This document shows, in pieces, positions 1-9,205 of a stretch of DNA of 64,000 nucleotides. The stretch's first letter is position 1. Each line of letters starts with the position of its first letter. This DNA is from Paraglaciecola sp030730205 (lineage in GTDB: Bacteria > Pseudomonadota > Gammaproteobacteria > Enterobacterales > Alteromonadaceae). The notes below the pieces were generated by a model, which saw nothing but the letters and a program-made list of their open reading frames with translations, did not search any database and was not told where the DNA came from. The stretch lies in the NCBI RefSeq assembly GCF_052119645.1, contig NZ_JBGQOM010000009.1:153542-217541 (forward strand), in the 5' to 3' direction. Made by a program: the position numbers and the translations under genes.

Positions 1-617
1 TACTCGTCATCGATACCCGTAATGATTATGAAATAGAAATCGGTACCTTTACTAATGCGGTAAATCCCAATACCGAGTCATTTCGTGAATTTCCCCACTA
101 TGTAAAAGCGCATCTTGACCCAGCTAAAAACAAAAAAGTAGCGATGTTTTGCACCGGTGGTATTCGCTGTGAAAAATCCACTGCCTATTTGAAAGAGCAG
201 GGTTTTGCTGAGGTGTATCATCTTGAAGGCGGTATTTTAAAATACCTAGAAGAAGTGCCCAAAGAGCAAAGTTTATGGCAGGGTGATTGTTTTGTATTTG
301 ATAATCGGGTTGCCGTAAATCATGATCTCGAGAAAAGCCACTACGACCAATGTTATGGTTGTCGTTTACCCATTACCGAAGAAGATAAGCACAGTCCGCA
401 ATTTGAAAAGGGCGTAAGCTGTCCCAAATGTTTTGGTACCCATAGCGAAGAGCAACTAGCCCGTTTTCGCGAAAGAGAAAAACAGGTTAACTTAGCCAAA
501 GCGCGGGAAGAAGAGCATTTGGGATTAGATGCTCGCAAAGCAATTAAACATAGACGTCAGCAAAAAGCGGCTGTGCGCCGTGCTCAGCGAGCTGCTTTGG
601 GCAAAAGTAACGGCTAA
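1..617 (+). CDS. trhO: tRNA uridine(34) hydroxylase TrhO (rhodanese family), 5' end missing
   Basis: The reading frame is already open at the window edge (frame of base 3) and runs to TAA at 615-617, so the start lies outside. TrhO (YceA) makes 5-hydroxyuridine at tRNA position 34, the first step to the cmo5U wobble base. The visible part begins inside the rhodanese domain (VIDTRNDYEIEIGTF, then SFREFP) and includes the active-site loop CTGGIRCEK near 147-173, whose first Cys is the expected catalytic residue. After it comes a Cys-rich segment (CYGCRLP and CPKCFG, CxxC pairs) and a basic Lys/Arg/Ala-rich tail, both typical of this family. The likely alternative is another rhodanese, but the CTGGIRCEK loop and the CxxC tail fit TrhO well. 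Confidence 0.9.
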   Translation, partial: LVIDTRNDYEIEIGTFTNAVNPNTESFREFPHYVKAHLDPAKNKKVAMFCTGGIRCEKSTAYLKEQGFAEVYHLEGGILKYLEEVPKEQSLWQGDCFVFDNRVAVNHDLEKSHYDQCYGCRLPITEEDKHSPQFEKGVSCPKCFGTHSEEQLARFREREKQVNLAKAREEEHLGLDARKAIKHRRQQKAAVRRAQRAALGKSNG

Positions 618-722
618 TTGATGGTTTTAAGAGCAGAAAAAACAAGTGTTTGCATTACAGCCTAGACACTCGCTAGGCTTAAACGGTAAACTCACCGTAA
701 CAAAACTTAAATTGAATTGACT

Positions 723-971
723 ATGTCTGAACAAAATACGCTTTCCGCTGAAAAAGTTGCAGAAATCCGCAAAGAATTTGATTTTTTTGACACTGATGGC
801 AATGGTGAAATTGGTCTTGCTGAATTTATCGATTTACTGACCATACTCTCGCCTAAAACTAAAGCTAGCCATGTTGAAGAAGGTTTTAACTTAATTGATG
901 AGAACCACGATGGTTCAATTGATTTTGAAGAGTTTTTAGAATGGTGGCAGCAATCTTGGTGGGAATACTAA
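723..971 (+). CDS. Small EF-hand calcium-binding protein
   Basis: An 82-residue protein with no signal peptide. It contains two complete EF-hand loops, DTDGNGEIGLAE and DENHDGSIDFEE, about 35 residues apart, both with acidic residues at positions 1, 3, 5 and 12. It therefore probably binds two calcium ions like a minimal calmodulin-type sensor. The open frame extends upstream to a TTG at 717, but ATG at 723 is the natural start. The gene stands alone and is followed by a hairpin terminator shared with the convergent gene. The partner is unknown. EF-hand assignment is firm; the biological role is not. Confidence 0.85.
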   Translation: MSEQNTLSAEKVAEIRKEFDFFDTDGNGEIGLAEFIDLLTILSPKTKASHVEEGFNLIDENHDGSIDFEEFLEWWQQSWWEY

Positions 972-987
972 GCCCAGTTTGTTCATC

Positions 988-1017
988 AAAAAGCCCAATG
1001 AAACATTGGGCTTTTTA
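988..1017. terminator. Bidirectional intrinsic terminator between convergent genes
   Basis: The perfect inverted repeat AAAAAGCCCAATG / CATTGGGCTTTTT has a 3-base loop. It gives a U-run on both strands, so it can end both the EF-hand transcript and the minus-strand reductase transcript. Confidence 0.85.
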
Positions 1018-1036
1018 GTCTTTAAGGGGGTAAGTG

Positions 1037-2212
1037 TTACTCTTGCTTAAAGCTCAAGCCTGCATTGTCTACCAAGCGTTTAATGAGTTTGTCACCCATG
1101 GCCGGTGCTGTTGTCCAAATACCGCCTTTTGTGTCGGTGGCATCTTTGACTAAGCAAATAGCACTTTCTGCGATCATGCGTGATGTCGAGCCATAACCTG
1201 GGTCAAGTTCCCCTGAGACACTCACGTTGATTTGTTGTCCATTGGTATCGATACCGACAAATAATGCGTCGTAAAACCCTGCTTCACGTTCTTCTTTACT
1301 TGGCCCTTCGCCGGGTTTTGGCCCTTTGTCACCTGACATGCTTTTGTCAGAGGCAACGGCGTTTGCTATGGCTTCACCTTTTTCGCCTGGGCCGGTCATC
1401 AACATTTCATCGTAAACAAAATCTTCACCATATGCGTAATTAAGGAGGTGGTTAGAGCGGTGTACGTTACGAGTATTAATCGCTGCCATGATAAAGCTTG
1501 TTACCCAACTGCCCAAGTCTTCATCATAATAAGGTTTATTGCCGTGGGGCTGCTCTGTGCCCTGAAAACCTGGCGTAAGTGAAAAAGGATTGAGCAGCAA
1601 TTGCATTTTTGTTGGATCTTGTTTGGCTGCCGCTAAAGTCGCTTTTAAACTTGCCGCGGTGCCGCCTGAAAAGGTGCCGCGCATTTTACGTACCCGGCCT
1701 TTCACGCGACTCACCGTATGGCCAAGTTGTTGTTTGGCGAGCTCTTGTAAGTGAAACACACCCAAATCAAAGGGAATAGAGTCAAAACCACAAGAAAACA
1801 CAATTCGTGCGCCACTACTTTTTGCTGTTTCGCCATGGGCATCAATCATTTCACGCATCCAAACGGGTTCGCCACATAGGTCTACGTAATCTACCCCTTT
1901 GCTTGCACACATGGCGACGAGGTCTGAACCATATAATTGATAAGGCCCTACTGTGGTTAAGACGACTTTGGTCCGGTCTAGCATATGCTCCATGCTGACT
2001 TTATTTTCTGCGTCAGCTACCACTAAAGGTATGTCAGAGGGAGCGCCAATTTCATCACGAACTTGTGCTAGTTTTTGCTCGCTACGACCCGCCATTGCCC
2101 ATTTTAGTGATGAGTCGTTGGCGTATTGCTTGACTAAATATTCTGCCACTAAACGGCCGGTAAACCCTGTCGCGCCATACACAACGAGATCAAATTCTTT
2201 TGACTTGTTCAT
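1037..2212 (-). CDS. Saccharopine dehydrogenase-like NAD(P)-binding reductase
   Basis: A 391-residue cytosolic protein. The N-terminus has the Rossmann motif VVYGATGFTGR (residues about 10-20). The fold then follows the saccharopine dehydrogenase/trans-acting enoyl reductase family: AGRSEQKL after the first strand, a TVGPYQLYG loop, VDLCGEP, and FSCGFDSIPFDLG in the middle. Members of this family in proteobacteria act on unknown, probably lipid-like, substrates. True lysine-pathway saccharopine dehydrogenase is unlikely, because the GFDSIP motif and the lack of the usual C-terminal domain fit the other branch. It is transcribed alone, towards the EF-hand gene. Substrate unknown. Confidence 0.75.
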   Translation of the reverse strand: MNKSKEFDLVVYGATGFTGRLVAEYLVKQYANDSSLKWAMAGRSEQKLAQVRDEIGAPSDIPLVVADAENKVSMEHMLDRTKVVLTTVGPYQLYGSDLVAMCASKGVDYVDLCGEPVWMREMIDAHGETAKSSGARIVFSCGFDSIPFDLGVFHLQELAKQQLGHTVSRVKGRVRKMRGTFSGGTAASLKATLAAAKQDPTKMQLLLNPFSLTPGFQGTEQPHGNKPYYDEDLGSWVTSFIMAAINTRNVHRSNHLLNYAYGEDFVYDEMLMTGPGEKGEAIANAVASDKSMSGDKGPKPGEGPSKEEREAGFYDALFVGIDTNGQQINVSVSGELDPGYGSTSRMIAESAICLVKDATDTKGGIWTTAPAMGDKLIKRLVDNAGLSFKQE

Positions 2213-2337
2213 GAGAGCTTCCTGTTGATAAAAGTTAACTATGAGTCGATATTCATATTCTAAAGCGCTTTATCTATTCGCTAAATTTATTTAAATAATA
2301 TAGTTCCATTAACTAAGGTTATTAGTTATTTTGAGGC

Positions 2338-2370
2338 AAAAAAAAACGAACTATATAAGTTCGTTTTTAA
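2338..2370 (-). terminator. Intrinsic terminator of the pyruvate kinase transcript
   Basis: The inverted repeat ACGAACT / AGTTCGT sits 22 bases past the pyk stop codon. On the minus strand it is followed by a run of at least seven T residues. Confidence 0.8.
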
Positions 2371-2391
2371 TAGTGGCTTGAAGCCCTTTAC

Positions 2392-3825
2392 TTAAGCGGT
2401 AACAATCTTACAAGCGTTGGTGCCGCCAACCGTTTCCATGGCGTCACCATAGGTCATGATGAACTGGTCGCCTTTTTCTATCAGACCTTTTTCGAGCATG
2501 ATCGTCACCACGTCATTTTTTAATTGACCGGGGTCGCTGCCTCTTGAATCAAAAAACACTGGCTTGACGCCACGATATAAGGCCATCACGTTGAGGGTGG
2601 ACTCATGACGCGAAAGAGCGTAAATCGGTAAGGAAGTGGTGATACGAGACATAAGCAGTGGCGTGCTACCACTTTCGGTCAAAGCTACAATGGCTTTGAT
2701 GGTTTTTAAATGATTTGCAGCATATACCGCACTTAATGCCGTGGTTTCGCTAATGGTGTTAAAGCTTTCATCCATGCGATGTTTTGATATTTTGATGCTA
2801 GGATGGGTTTCAGCACCTTGACAAACACGAGCCATGGCGGCGACAGTTTCAACTGGAAACTCACCGGCTGCGGTTTCGGCTGACAACATCACTGCATCAG
2901 TTCCATCTAGTACTGCGTTGGCTACGTCCATGACTTCAGCGCGCGTTGGCATTGGGCTGGTGATCATCGATTCCATCATTTGCGTAGCAGTAATAACCAC
3001 TTTATTTAGCTGACGTGAACGAGAAATCAGCTTTTTCTGTACGCCAACTAATTCAGCATCGCCAATTTCAACGCCTAGATCACCACGAGCAACCATGACC
3101 GCATCAGAGGCCTCAATAATATCATCCATGGCTTCGTCGCTGGCGACTGCTTCAGCGCGCTCTACTTTTGCACACATCATCGCCACACAACCCGCTTCTT
3201 CGGCAAGGCGACGGGCGTAACGCATGTCATCACCATTACGTGGAAACGACACTGCAAGGTAATCAACACCAATAATTGCTGCAGTTTTAATGTCTTCTTT
3301 ATCTTTTTCAGTCAAAGCTTCAGCAGATAAGCCGCCGCCTAAACGGTTGATACCTTTATTGTTTGATAATTTACCGGCTACGGTGACTTCGGTATTAATT
3401 TTATTACCGTTAACGTCTATGACTTTTAACTGAATACGGCCATCATCCAACAACAAAATATCGCCAGAACTCACATCACCAGGCAGCGCTTTATAATCGA
3501 TACCTACCGCTTGCTGATTGCCAGCACTGCGGTCCATATCAGCATCTAAAATGAATTTGTCGCCAATTTTAAGCACAATAGAATTGTTTTCGAACTTTGC
3601 CACACGAATTTTAGGTCCCTGTAAGTCACCTAAAATGGCGACATATTTACCTAGTTTTTTTGCTGCAGCTCTTACTCTGTTCGCTCGGTTGATATGGTCT
3701 TCTGCTGTGCCATGAGAGAAATTCATTCTGACCACATTTGCGCCAGCCGCGAGGATAGCTTCGATTTGTTCAACTGTGTCAGTAGATGGACCTAAAGTAG
3801 CGAGTATTTTTGTTCTTCGTAACAT
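2392..3825 (-). CDS. pykA: Pyruvate kinase (PykA type)
   Basis: Catalyses phosphoenolpyruvate + ADP to pyruvate + ATP in the cytosol. It has 477 residues, normal for the PykA isoenzyme. The start MLRRTKILATLGPST is typical. Substrate-binding residues are visible in VVRMNFSHG (R33, N35, S37), the active-site lysine region AKVERAEAV lies near residue 220, metal and phosphate contacts in VARGDLGVEIG, and TATQMMESM follows. The gene is the first of the pykA-hexR-zwf-edd-eda block, as seen in Shewanella-like bacteria. A perfect HexR-type palindrome (3940-3954) lies about 115 bases upstream of the start, so HexR control is likely. Confidence in function is very high; PykA rather than PykF rests on the C-terminus and the neighbourhood. 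Confidence 0.95.
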   Translation of the reverse strand: MLRRTKILATLGPSTDTVEQIEAILAAGANVVRMNFSHGTAEDHINRANRVRAAAKKLGKYVAILGDLQGPKIRVAKFENNSIVLKIGDKFILDADMDRSAGNQQAVGIDYKALPGDVSSGDILLLDDGRIQLKVIDVNGNKINTEVTVAGKLSNNKGINRLGGGLSAEALTEKDKEDIKTAAIIGVDYLAVSFPRNGDDMRYARRLAEEAGCVAMMCAKVERAEAVASDEAMDDIIEASDAVMVARGDLGVEIGDAELVGVQKKLISRSRQLNKVVITATQMMESMITSPMPTRAEVMDVANAVLDGTDAVMLSAETAAGEFPVETVAAMARVCQGAETHPSIKISKHRMDESFNTISETTALSAVYAANHLKTIKAIVALTESGSTPLLMSRITTSLPIYALSRHESTLNVMALYRGVKPVFFDSRGSDPGQLKNDVVTIMLEKGLIEKGDQFIMTYGDAMETVGGTNACKIVTA

Positions 3826-3939
3826 GATTACCTTGCCCTGTTTTGTTGGCGATTGTGGTGCTTAAAATTGAACAGCAAAAAATGAATCCTTCTTTGCCAG
3901 ACTGCGTTATCTCTATTTGTTGTTATAAACTATCTGTTT

Positions 3940-3954
3940 TGTAATTTTATTACA
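3940..3954. promoter_or_regulatory. HexR operator upstream of pykA
   Basis: TGTAATTTTATTACA fits the published HexR pseudopalindrome (TGTARTWWWAYTACA as I recall it) at every position. The symmetry extends to 3937-3957. It lies between pykA and hexR. Confidence 0.7.
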
Positions 3955-4040
3955 AAATGGTAGTTCATTCATAACTTAAAGTGAATTATTTCAATTACTT
4001 TCTTTAATATATTGTAAAAAATCCGTGTTTGCGTAATCGC

Positions 4041-4892
4041 TTAATCATTTTTCTTGTCGAAACGGGAACCGCGCAGGGTATCTTTGACGCGTTTTAAGTT
4101 TTCTCTAAACTTATTTCCTCTGCGCAAAGTAAAGCCAGTGGCCAATATGTCTATTAATGTGAGCTGAGCTATTCTGGAGGCCATGGGCATATACATGTCA
4201 GTGTCTTCGGGCACATCGAGTGACAAGACCAAATTACATTCTTTGCCTAAGGGGCTGTCTTTTGAGGTAATACCGACAACCGTTGCATCGTTACTGCGGG
4301 CTATTTGTGCTATCTCCACTAAGCTTTTGGTGCGCCCAGTATGAGAAATCAGCACTACTACATCATCTTCTGTACAGTTCATGCAGCTCATTCGTTGCAT
4401 AAGTATGTCTTCGAAATACACAACTGGTACATTGAAGCGAAAAAATTTATTTAATGCATCATGAGCAACAGAAGCTGAAGCGCCCAAGCCAAAGAACGAA
4501 ATCTTTTGCGCTTGAGTAAGCAAATCTACCACGCGGTTGATCGTATGAATGTCGACTGATTGGCGCGCTACCTCTAGAGAGGCCATGGTTGATTCAAAGA
4601 TTTTCTTGGTGTATTCCTCTGGACCGTCGTGTTCTTCTACGTGTCGGTTCACGTAGGGCGTACCGTTAGCCAAGCTTTGAGCAAGATGCAATTTAAAATC
4701 AGGGTAGCCCTTGGTATCTAGGCGCCGACAAAAACGGTTTACCGTCGGTTCACTGACATCAGCCATTTTGGCTAACGTAGCAATACTACTGTGGATCGCA
4801 GTTTGAGGATTAGCGAGAATGACTTCAGCTACTTTGCGTTCAGATTTACTAAACGCAGCGTTATGTTGGGTTATTTTTTCTAGAATATTCAT
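4041..4892 (-). CDS. hexR: Transcriptional regulator HexR (RpiR family)
   Basis: A 283-residue regulator of central carbon metabolism whose DNA binding responds to 2-keto-3-deoxy-6-phosphogluconate. Residues 1-77 form the RpiR-type helix-turn-helix (SIATLAKMADVSEPTVNRFCRRLDTKG in two stretches). Residues about 125-255 form the SIS sugar-phosphate domain (FFGLGASASVAHDALNKF; VVLISHTGRTKSLVEIA). The gene is divergent from zwf and next to pykA, its usual place. Candidate operators lie on both sides and at 4972-4986 in its own upstream region, which suggests autoregulation. A TATAAT box at 4911-4916 on the minus strand is a plausible -10, which would give a very short leader. No clear Shine-Dalgarno is visible. 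Confidence 0.93.
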   Translation of the reverse strand: MNILEKITQHNAAFSKSERKVAEVILANPQTAIHSSIATLAKMADVSEPTVNRFCRRLDTKGYPDFKLHLAQSLANGTPYVNRHVEEHDGPEEYTKKIFESTMASLEVARQSVDIHTINRVVDLLTQAQKISFFGLGASASVAHDALNKFFRFNVPVVYFEDILMQRMSCMNCTEDDVVVLISHTGRTKSLVEIAQIARSNDATVVGITSKDSPLGKECNLVLSLDVPEDTDMYMPMASRIAQLTLIDILATGFTLRRGNKFRENLKRVKDTLRGSRFDKKND

Positions 4893-4971
4893 ACTTGCAT
4901 CAAAAACTTCATTATAATTGTTTTTTGTAGCTGCACTTTAACATTGTACATAGCTACCCGGGTACTAAAGT

Positions 4972-4986
4972 TGTAATTAATTAACA
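4972..4986. promoter_or_regulatory. Probable HexR operator, hexR-proximal
   Basis: TGTAATTAATTAACA matches 13 of 15 positions of the HexR consensus. It lies 80 bases upstream of hexR and could serve hexR autoregulation and the divergent zwf promoter. Confidence 0.5.
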
Positions 4987-5058
4987 GAAACACTTCCATT
5001 TTACGCCTCTTTTTGGGTAAATAAAGGGGTTTTTGTGGTGGTAGACCCTGTAAAAAGT

Positions 5059-5073
5059 TGTAAATTTACTACA
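5059..5073. promoter_or_regulatory. HexR operator upstream of zwf
   Basis: TGTAAATTTACTACA matches the HexR consensus at 14 of 15 positions, with TGTA and TACA at the ends. It is about 100 bases upstream of the zwf start, in the position expected for control of the zwf-pgl-edd-glk-eda operon. Confidence 0.65.
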
Positions 5074-5173
5074 TTTAATGTTAACTTTTAGCACAGATTC
5101 TTATTGATTGTGGTCTTACTTCATTAAGGTAACTGTAATCATTCAATTCGTTTAAGCAGATAGGCAGATAAAA

Positions 5174-6664
5174 ATGGTTTTGGAAAATTCATTCGAACCT
5201 TGTGATTTTGTTTTGTTCGGCACCAAAGGTGATTTAGCACGTCGTAAGCTTCTTCCTTCTTTATATCAACTTGAAAAAGCAAACCTCATGCATGCAGACT
5301 CCAAAATAATTGGTGTTGCAAGAAATGAGATTTCAGATAGCGACTATGTCGCTATGGTCAAAGAGAACGTTGAAAAGTTTACTAAAGAACCTTTATGTGA
5401 GGAAACGTGGGAGCGCTTTTCGTCAAAACTGGCTTACGCTTGTGTTGATATGAAAGAGGCTAAAAGTTACTCCGCGTTTAAGTCCCATGCTAAATCTGGA
5501 CGATTAATGGTGTGTTACTTTGCCACTCCTCCTTCTATTTTTGGTGATATTTGTCGTGGTTTAAAAGCAGCGAATGTTATTACCAAAAGCATGCGAGTGG
5601 TATTGGAGAAGCCAATTGGTCACGACCTCGCTTCTTCAAAAGTCATCAACGATCAGGTCGCTGAATTCTTTGATGAGTCACAGATTTATCGTATTGACCA
5701 TTACTTAGGTAAAGAAACCGTACTTAACCTGATTGCCTTGCGTTTCGCTAACTCTATTTTTGCCACAAATTGGGATCACAACTGTATCGACCATGTACAG
5801 ATCAGCGTTGCTGAATCCGTGGGTATAGAAGGCCGTTGGGGCTATTTTGACGAAGCTGGTCAAATGCGCGATATGGTGCAAAATCACCTTTTGCAAATAT
5901 TGACTTTAATTGCCATGGAGCCACCCGCTAACTTAGACGCAGACAGCATCCGTGATGAAAAACTTAAAGTATTAAAAAGTTTGCGTCCTATTAACTCATC
6001 AAATATGCGTGAAAAAACCGTACGAGGCCAATATGTCAATGGTTTTGTAAAGGGCCAAGAAGTGCCTGGTTACTTAGATGAACCTGATGCAAACGTAAGC
6101 TCAAAGACAGAGACTTTTGTGGCTATTAAGGTTGAATTAGATAACTGGCGTTGGGCGGGAGTGCCTTTTTACTTGCGCACGGGTAAACGCCTACCTGGAA
6201 AAACCAGTGAAGTGGTTATTTATTTTAAACGCCAACCGCACAACTTGTTTAAAGACAGTTTCCCACAGTTACCGCCAAACAAGCTAACGATCAGACTACA
6301 GCCTGACGAAGGTGTTGAAGTGACGGTCATGAATAAAGTGCCTGGTTTAACCGGTACAGGTTCAATGGATTTACAGAAGTCTCGTTTAAACCTCAGTTTT
6401 TCTGAAACTTTCCAAGGTGAACGTATCGCTGATGCCTATGAAAAATTATTGCTTGAAGTAATGTTAGGTAATCAGGCTTTGTTTGTTCGCCGTGATGAAG
6501 TGGAAGCCGCATGGAAATGGGTTGACGGTATTCTAGATGCATGGCGCTCCAGCAATGAGCCTCCTGAGCCTTATCAAGCAGGAACGTGGGGACCAACTGA
6601 ATCGATTGCCTTGATGGCACGAGAAAACCGTTCTTGGTACGAAAGTAAAATTGGGAAAAAATAA
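5174..6664 (+). CDS. zwf: Glucose-6-phosphate 1-dehydrogenase
   Basis: Oxidises glucose-6-phosphate to 6-phosphogluconolactone with NADP+ (or NAD+). It is the entry to both the Entner-Doudoroff and oxidative pentose phosphate routes. At 496 residues it has family length. The nucleotide-binding loop FGTKGDLARRK is at residues 15-25 and the signature RIDHYLGKE, with the catalytic His region, at 173-181. First gene of a tight operon: its TAA shares its last base with the ATG of pgl. The Shine-Dalgarno is weak (AGGCAG), but no better start exists. The upstream HexR-like sites suggest regulation by sugar acid intermediates. Confidence 0.97.
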   Translation: MVLENSFEPCDFVLFGTKGDLARRKLLPSLYQLEKANLMHADSKIIGVARNEISDSDYVAMVKENVEKFTKEPLCEETWERFSSKLAYACVDMKEAKSYSAFKSHAKSGRLMVCYFATPPSIFGDICRGLKAANVITKSMRVVLEKPIGHDLASSKVINDQVAEFFDESQIYRIDHYLGKETVLNLIALRFANSIFATNWDHNCIDHVQISVAESVGIEGRWGYFDEAGQMRDMVQNHLLQILTLIAMEPPANLDADSIRDEKLKVLKSLRPINSSNMREKTVRGQYVNGFVKGQEVPGYLDEPDANVSSKTETFVAIKVELDNWRWAGVPFYLRTGKRLPGKTSEVVIYFKRQPHNLFKDSFPQLPPNKLTIRLQPDEGVEVTVMNKVPGLTGTGSMDLQKSRLNLSFSETFQGERIADAYEKLLLEVMLGNQALFVRRDEVEAAWKWVDGILDAWRSSNEPPEPYQAGTWGPTESIALMARENRSWYESKIGKK

Positions 6665-7356
6665 TGCCTTTACGTCAATCATTGTTCGAAACACCTGATG
6701 CCCTTAACCAAGACTTTTGTCAGCGTATCAGTGCAATTTTGCAAGCCGCCATTGAAACCGACGGGCGGGCTAGCTTAGTTGTGTCTGGTGGTCGTACACC
6801 TGCAGCATTGTTTGAAGCGTTGTCTCATGTTGACCTTGCATGGAGCAAGGTTGACATCAGTTTGGCGGACGAACGCTGGGTTGATGTAGAGAATGATGCA
6901 TCAAACGAAAAAATGGTCAGAGCAAAGCTATTAGTTAATAAAGCGGCTGAGGCCAATTTTGTTGGTTTAAAAACCGCCCACGCGAATGCGCAGGATGCTA
7001 TCGAAGCCTGTAATACAAATTTTGCTAATTTTAAGCGCCCCTTTGATGTGCTTATTTTGGGCATGGGGGAAGATGGACATACGGCATCACTCTTTCCCTG
7101 TTCAACACAAATTGCTGCTGGCCTTGACCTTGATTCAGGTGAAACCTTCATTGCGGTACAACCTACTACCGCACCTAATCAACGCATGAGCTTTACTTTG
7201 CCAGCGTTAGTCAGTAGTAAACATGTATTCTTGCACCTTACCGGTGATGCAAAAAGAGAAGTGTTAGCGAAAGCCTTAGCCGATAACAATGAACTAGAGA
7301 TGCCCATCAGAGCAATACTAAACAATGTCAACGTCGAATTAATGTGGGCACCATAG
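6664..7356 (+). CDS. pgl: 6-phosphogluconolactonase (DevB type)
   Basis: Hydrolyses 6-phosphogluconolactone to 6-phosphogluconate. It has 230 residues. The conserved SGGRTP is at residues 41-46, ADERWV near 69-74, and the active-site block GMGEDGHTASLFP at 133-145. It overlaps the zwf stop by one base and ends 9 bases before edd, so the three genes are almost certainly co-translated from one message. No oddities. Confidence 0.95.
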   Translation: MPLRQSLFETPDALNQDFCQRISAILQAAIETDGRASLVVSGGRTPAALFEALSHVDLAWSKVDISLADERWVDVENDASNEKMVRAKLLVNKAAEANFVGLKTAHANAQDAIEACNTNFANFKRPFDVLILGMGEDGHTASLFPCSTQIAAGLDLDSGETFIAVQPTTAPNQRMSFTLPALVSSKHVFLHLTGDAKREVLAKALADNNELEMPIRAILNNVNVELMWAP

Positions 7357-7365
7357 GAGAACGTC

Positions 7366-9183
7366 ATGAATACGCTTATTCAAGAAGTAACACAACGAAT
7401 TATTGAGCGCAGCCAAGCGACACGCAGTGCTTATCTCGCAAAAATCGAAAAAGCCCGTCTTCAAGGTCCCCATCGCGGCGTCTTGTCATGCGGTAATTTG
7501 GCTCATGGCTTTGCTGCATGTGGTGCTGAAGAAAAAGCGGATTTACGTAGCATGATAAAAGCAAATATTGCTATTGTCTCTTCGTACAATGATATGTTGT
7601 CGGCCCACCAACCTTACGAAGCCTATCCTGCAAAATTGAAAAAAGCGATTGCTGAAGTCGGCAGTATTGCACAGTTTGCCGGTGGTGTTCCTGCAATGTG
7701 TGATGGTGTGACTCAAGGTAATCCGGGTATGGATCTGAGTCTTATGAGCCGAGATGTGATTGCCTTATCTACCGCTGTTGCGCTGTCACACAATATGTTT
7801 GATGGCACCTTGATGTTGGGTATTTGCGATAAAATCGTTCCTGGACTCCTAATGGGCGCCTTGAGTTTTGGTCATCTACCGACAGTATTTGTACCTGCAG
7901 GTCCAATGCCATCTGGTATTCCAAACAAAGAAAAAGCGCGCGTACGTCAAGCCTATGCTGAAGGTAAAGTAGGCCGTGAAGAATTGCTTGAGGCTGAATC
8001 TCAATCTTATCACTCAGCCGGCACTTGTACTTTTTATGGTACAGCGAACAGTAACCAGTTAGTGGTTGAAACCATGGGCTTGCATTTGCCTGGTTCATCA
8101 TTTGTTAACCCAGGTACAGCTTTACGTGATGCCTTAACTGATGCAGCGGCTCGTCAAGTCACCCGTATCACCGACTTAGGTGATAACTACATGCCGATTG
8201 GCCATATTGTTGATGCAAAAGCTTTGGTCAACGGTTTGGTTGGTTTGTTGGCAACCGGTGGTTCAACTAACCACACCATGCACTTAGTGGCAGTGGCACG
8301 TTCAGCGGGTTATATTATCAATTGGGATGATTTCTCTGACATTTCTAACGCCGTCCCCTTGTTAACGCGTATTTATCCAAACGGCTCTGCTGACATCAAC
8401 CATTTTACCGCAGCTGGCGGTATGGCCTTGTTATTCAAAGAATTATTGGACGGTGGTTTATTACATAATGATGTGAACACTATCTGTGGTCGTGGTCTTG
8501 ATCAATATACCAAAGAGCCTGTGTTGAATGATGGCGTGTTGGAATGGCGTGATGGTCCTACCGAGTCCTTTGATACCAATGTTGTGGCCAGTGTCGCTAA
8601 ACCCTTCAAGCCAGATGGTGGTTTATCCGTCTTACACGGTAATTTGGGCCGTGCGGTAATGAAAACGTCTGCATTGCGTGAAACCCATTGCATCATAAAA
8701 GCTCCAGCTGTGGTATTTGAAGATCAGTTTGAACTAGCCGCAGCGTTCAAAGCGGGTGACTTAAATAAAGACTGTATTGTGGTAGTGCGCAACCAAGGGC
8801 CATCGGCTATTGGTATGCCTGAACTGCACAGTCTGACTCCTCCTCTTGGTGTGCTACAAGATAAAGGCTTCAAAGTTGCGTTAGTAACGGATGGCCGGAT
8901 GTCAGGTGCGTCAGGTAAGGTACCCGCTGCCATCCACGTGACTCCGGAAGCCTGTAAAGGTGGTTTAATCGCCAAGGTACAAAGCGGTGACATGATTGAG
9001 CTTAATACCCAAACGGGTGTGATGAGTTTGCTTGTCGACAGTCATACCTTAGACGCGCGAGAAGCGACCATTACGGATGTTGCCTTACATCAAATTGGCA
9101 TGGGCCGTGAAATGTTTGCTGGCATGCGCTCTACGTTAACAGGTGCTGAAGAAGGCGCTTGCTCGCTGTTCTTTGGTCAATAA
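7366..9183 (+). CDS. edd: Phosphogluconate dehydratase
   Basis: Dehydrates 6-phosphogluconate to 2-keto-3-deoxy-6-phosphogluconate, the defining step of the Entner-Doudoroff pathway. It has 605 residues, usual for Edd. The IlvD/Edd iron-sulfur signature MCDGVTQGNPGMDLS begins at residue 111; HSAGTCTFYGTANSN and GRMSGASGKVPAAIHVTPEA follow. The start ATG has a clear AGGAGAA Shine-Dalgarno at 7355-7361. The gene lies between pgl and glk in the zwf operon. The related dihydroxy-acid dehydratase IlvD is excluded by length and context. Confidence 0.97.
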   Translation: MNTLIQEVTQRIIERSQATRSAYLAKIEKARLQGPHRGVLSCGNLAHGFAACGAEEKADLRSMIKANIAIVSSYNDMLSAHQPYEAYPAKLKKAIAEVGSIAQFAGGVPAMCDGVTQGNPGMDLSLMSRDVIALSTAVALSHNMFDGTLMLGICDKIVPGLLMGALSFGHLPTVFVPAGPMPSGIPNKEKARVRQAYAEGKVGREELLEAESQSYHSAGTCTFYGTANSNQLVVETMGLHLPGSSFVNPGTALRDALTDAAARQVTRITDLGDNYMPIGHIVDAKALVNGLVGLLATGGSTNHTMHLVAVARSAGYIINWDDFSDISNAVPLLTRIYPNGSADINHFTAAGGMALLFKELLDGGLLHNDVNTICGRGLDQYTKEPVLNDGVLEWRDGPTESFDTNVVASVAKPFKPDGGLSVLHGNLGRAVMKTSALRETHCIIKAPAVVFEDQFELAAAFKAGDLNKDCIVVVRNQGPSAIGMPELHSLTPPLGVLQDKGFKVALVTDGRMSGASGKVPAAIHVTPEACKGGLIAKVQSGDMIELNTQTGVMSLLVDSHTLDAREATITDVALHQIGMGREMFAGMRSTLTGAEEGACSLFFGQ

Positions 9184-9205
9184 TAGACTAAGTCAGGAAA
9201 CATCT

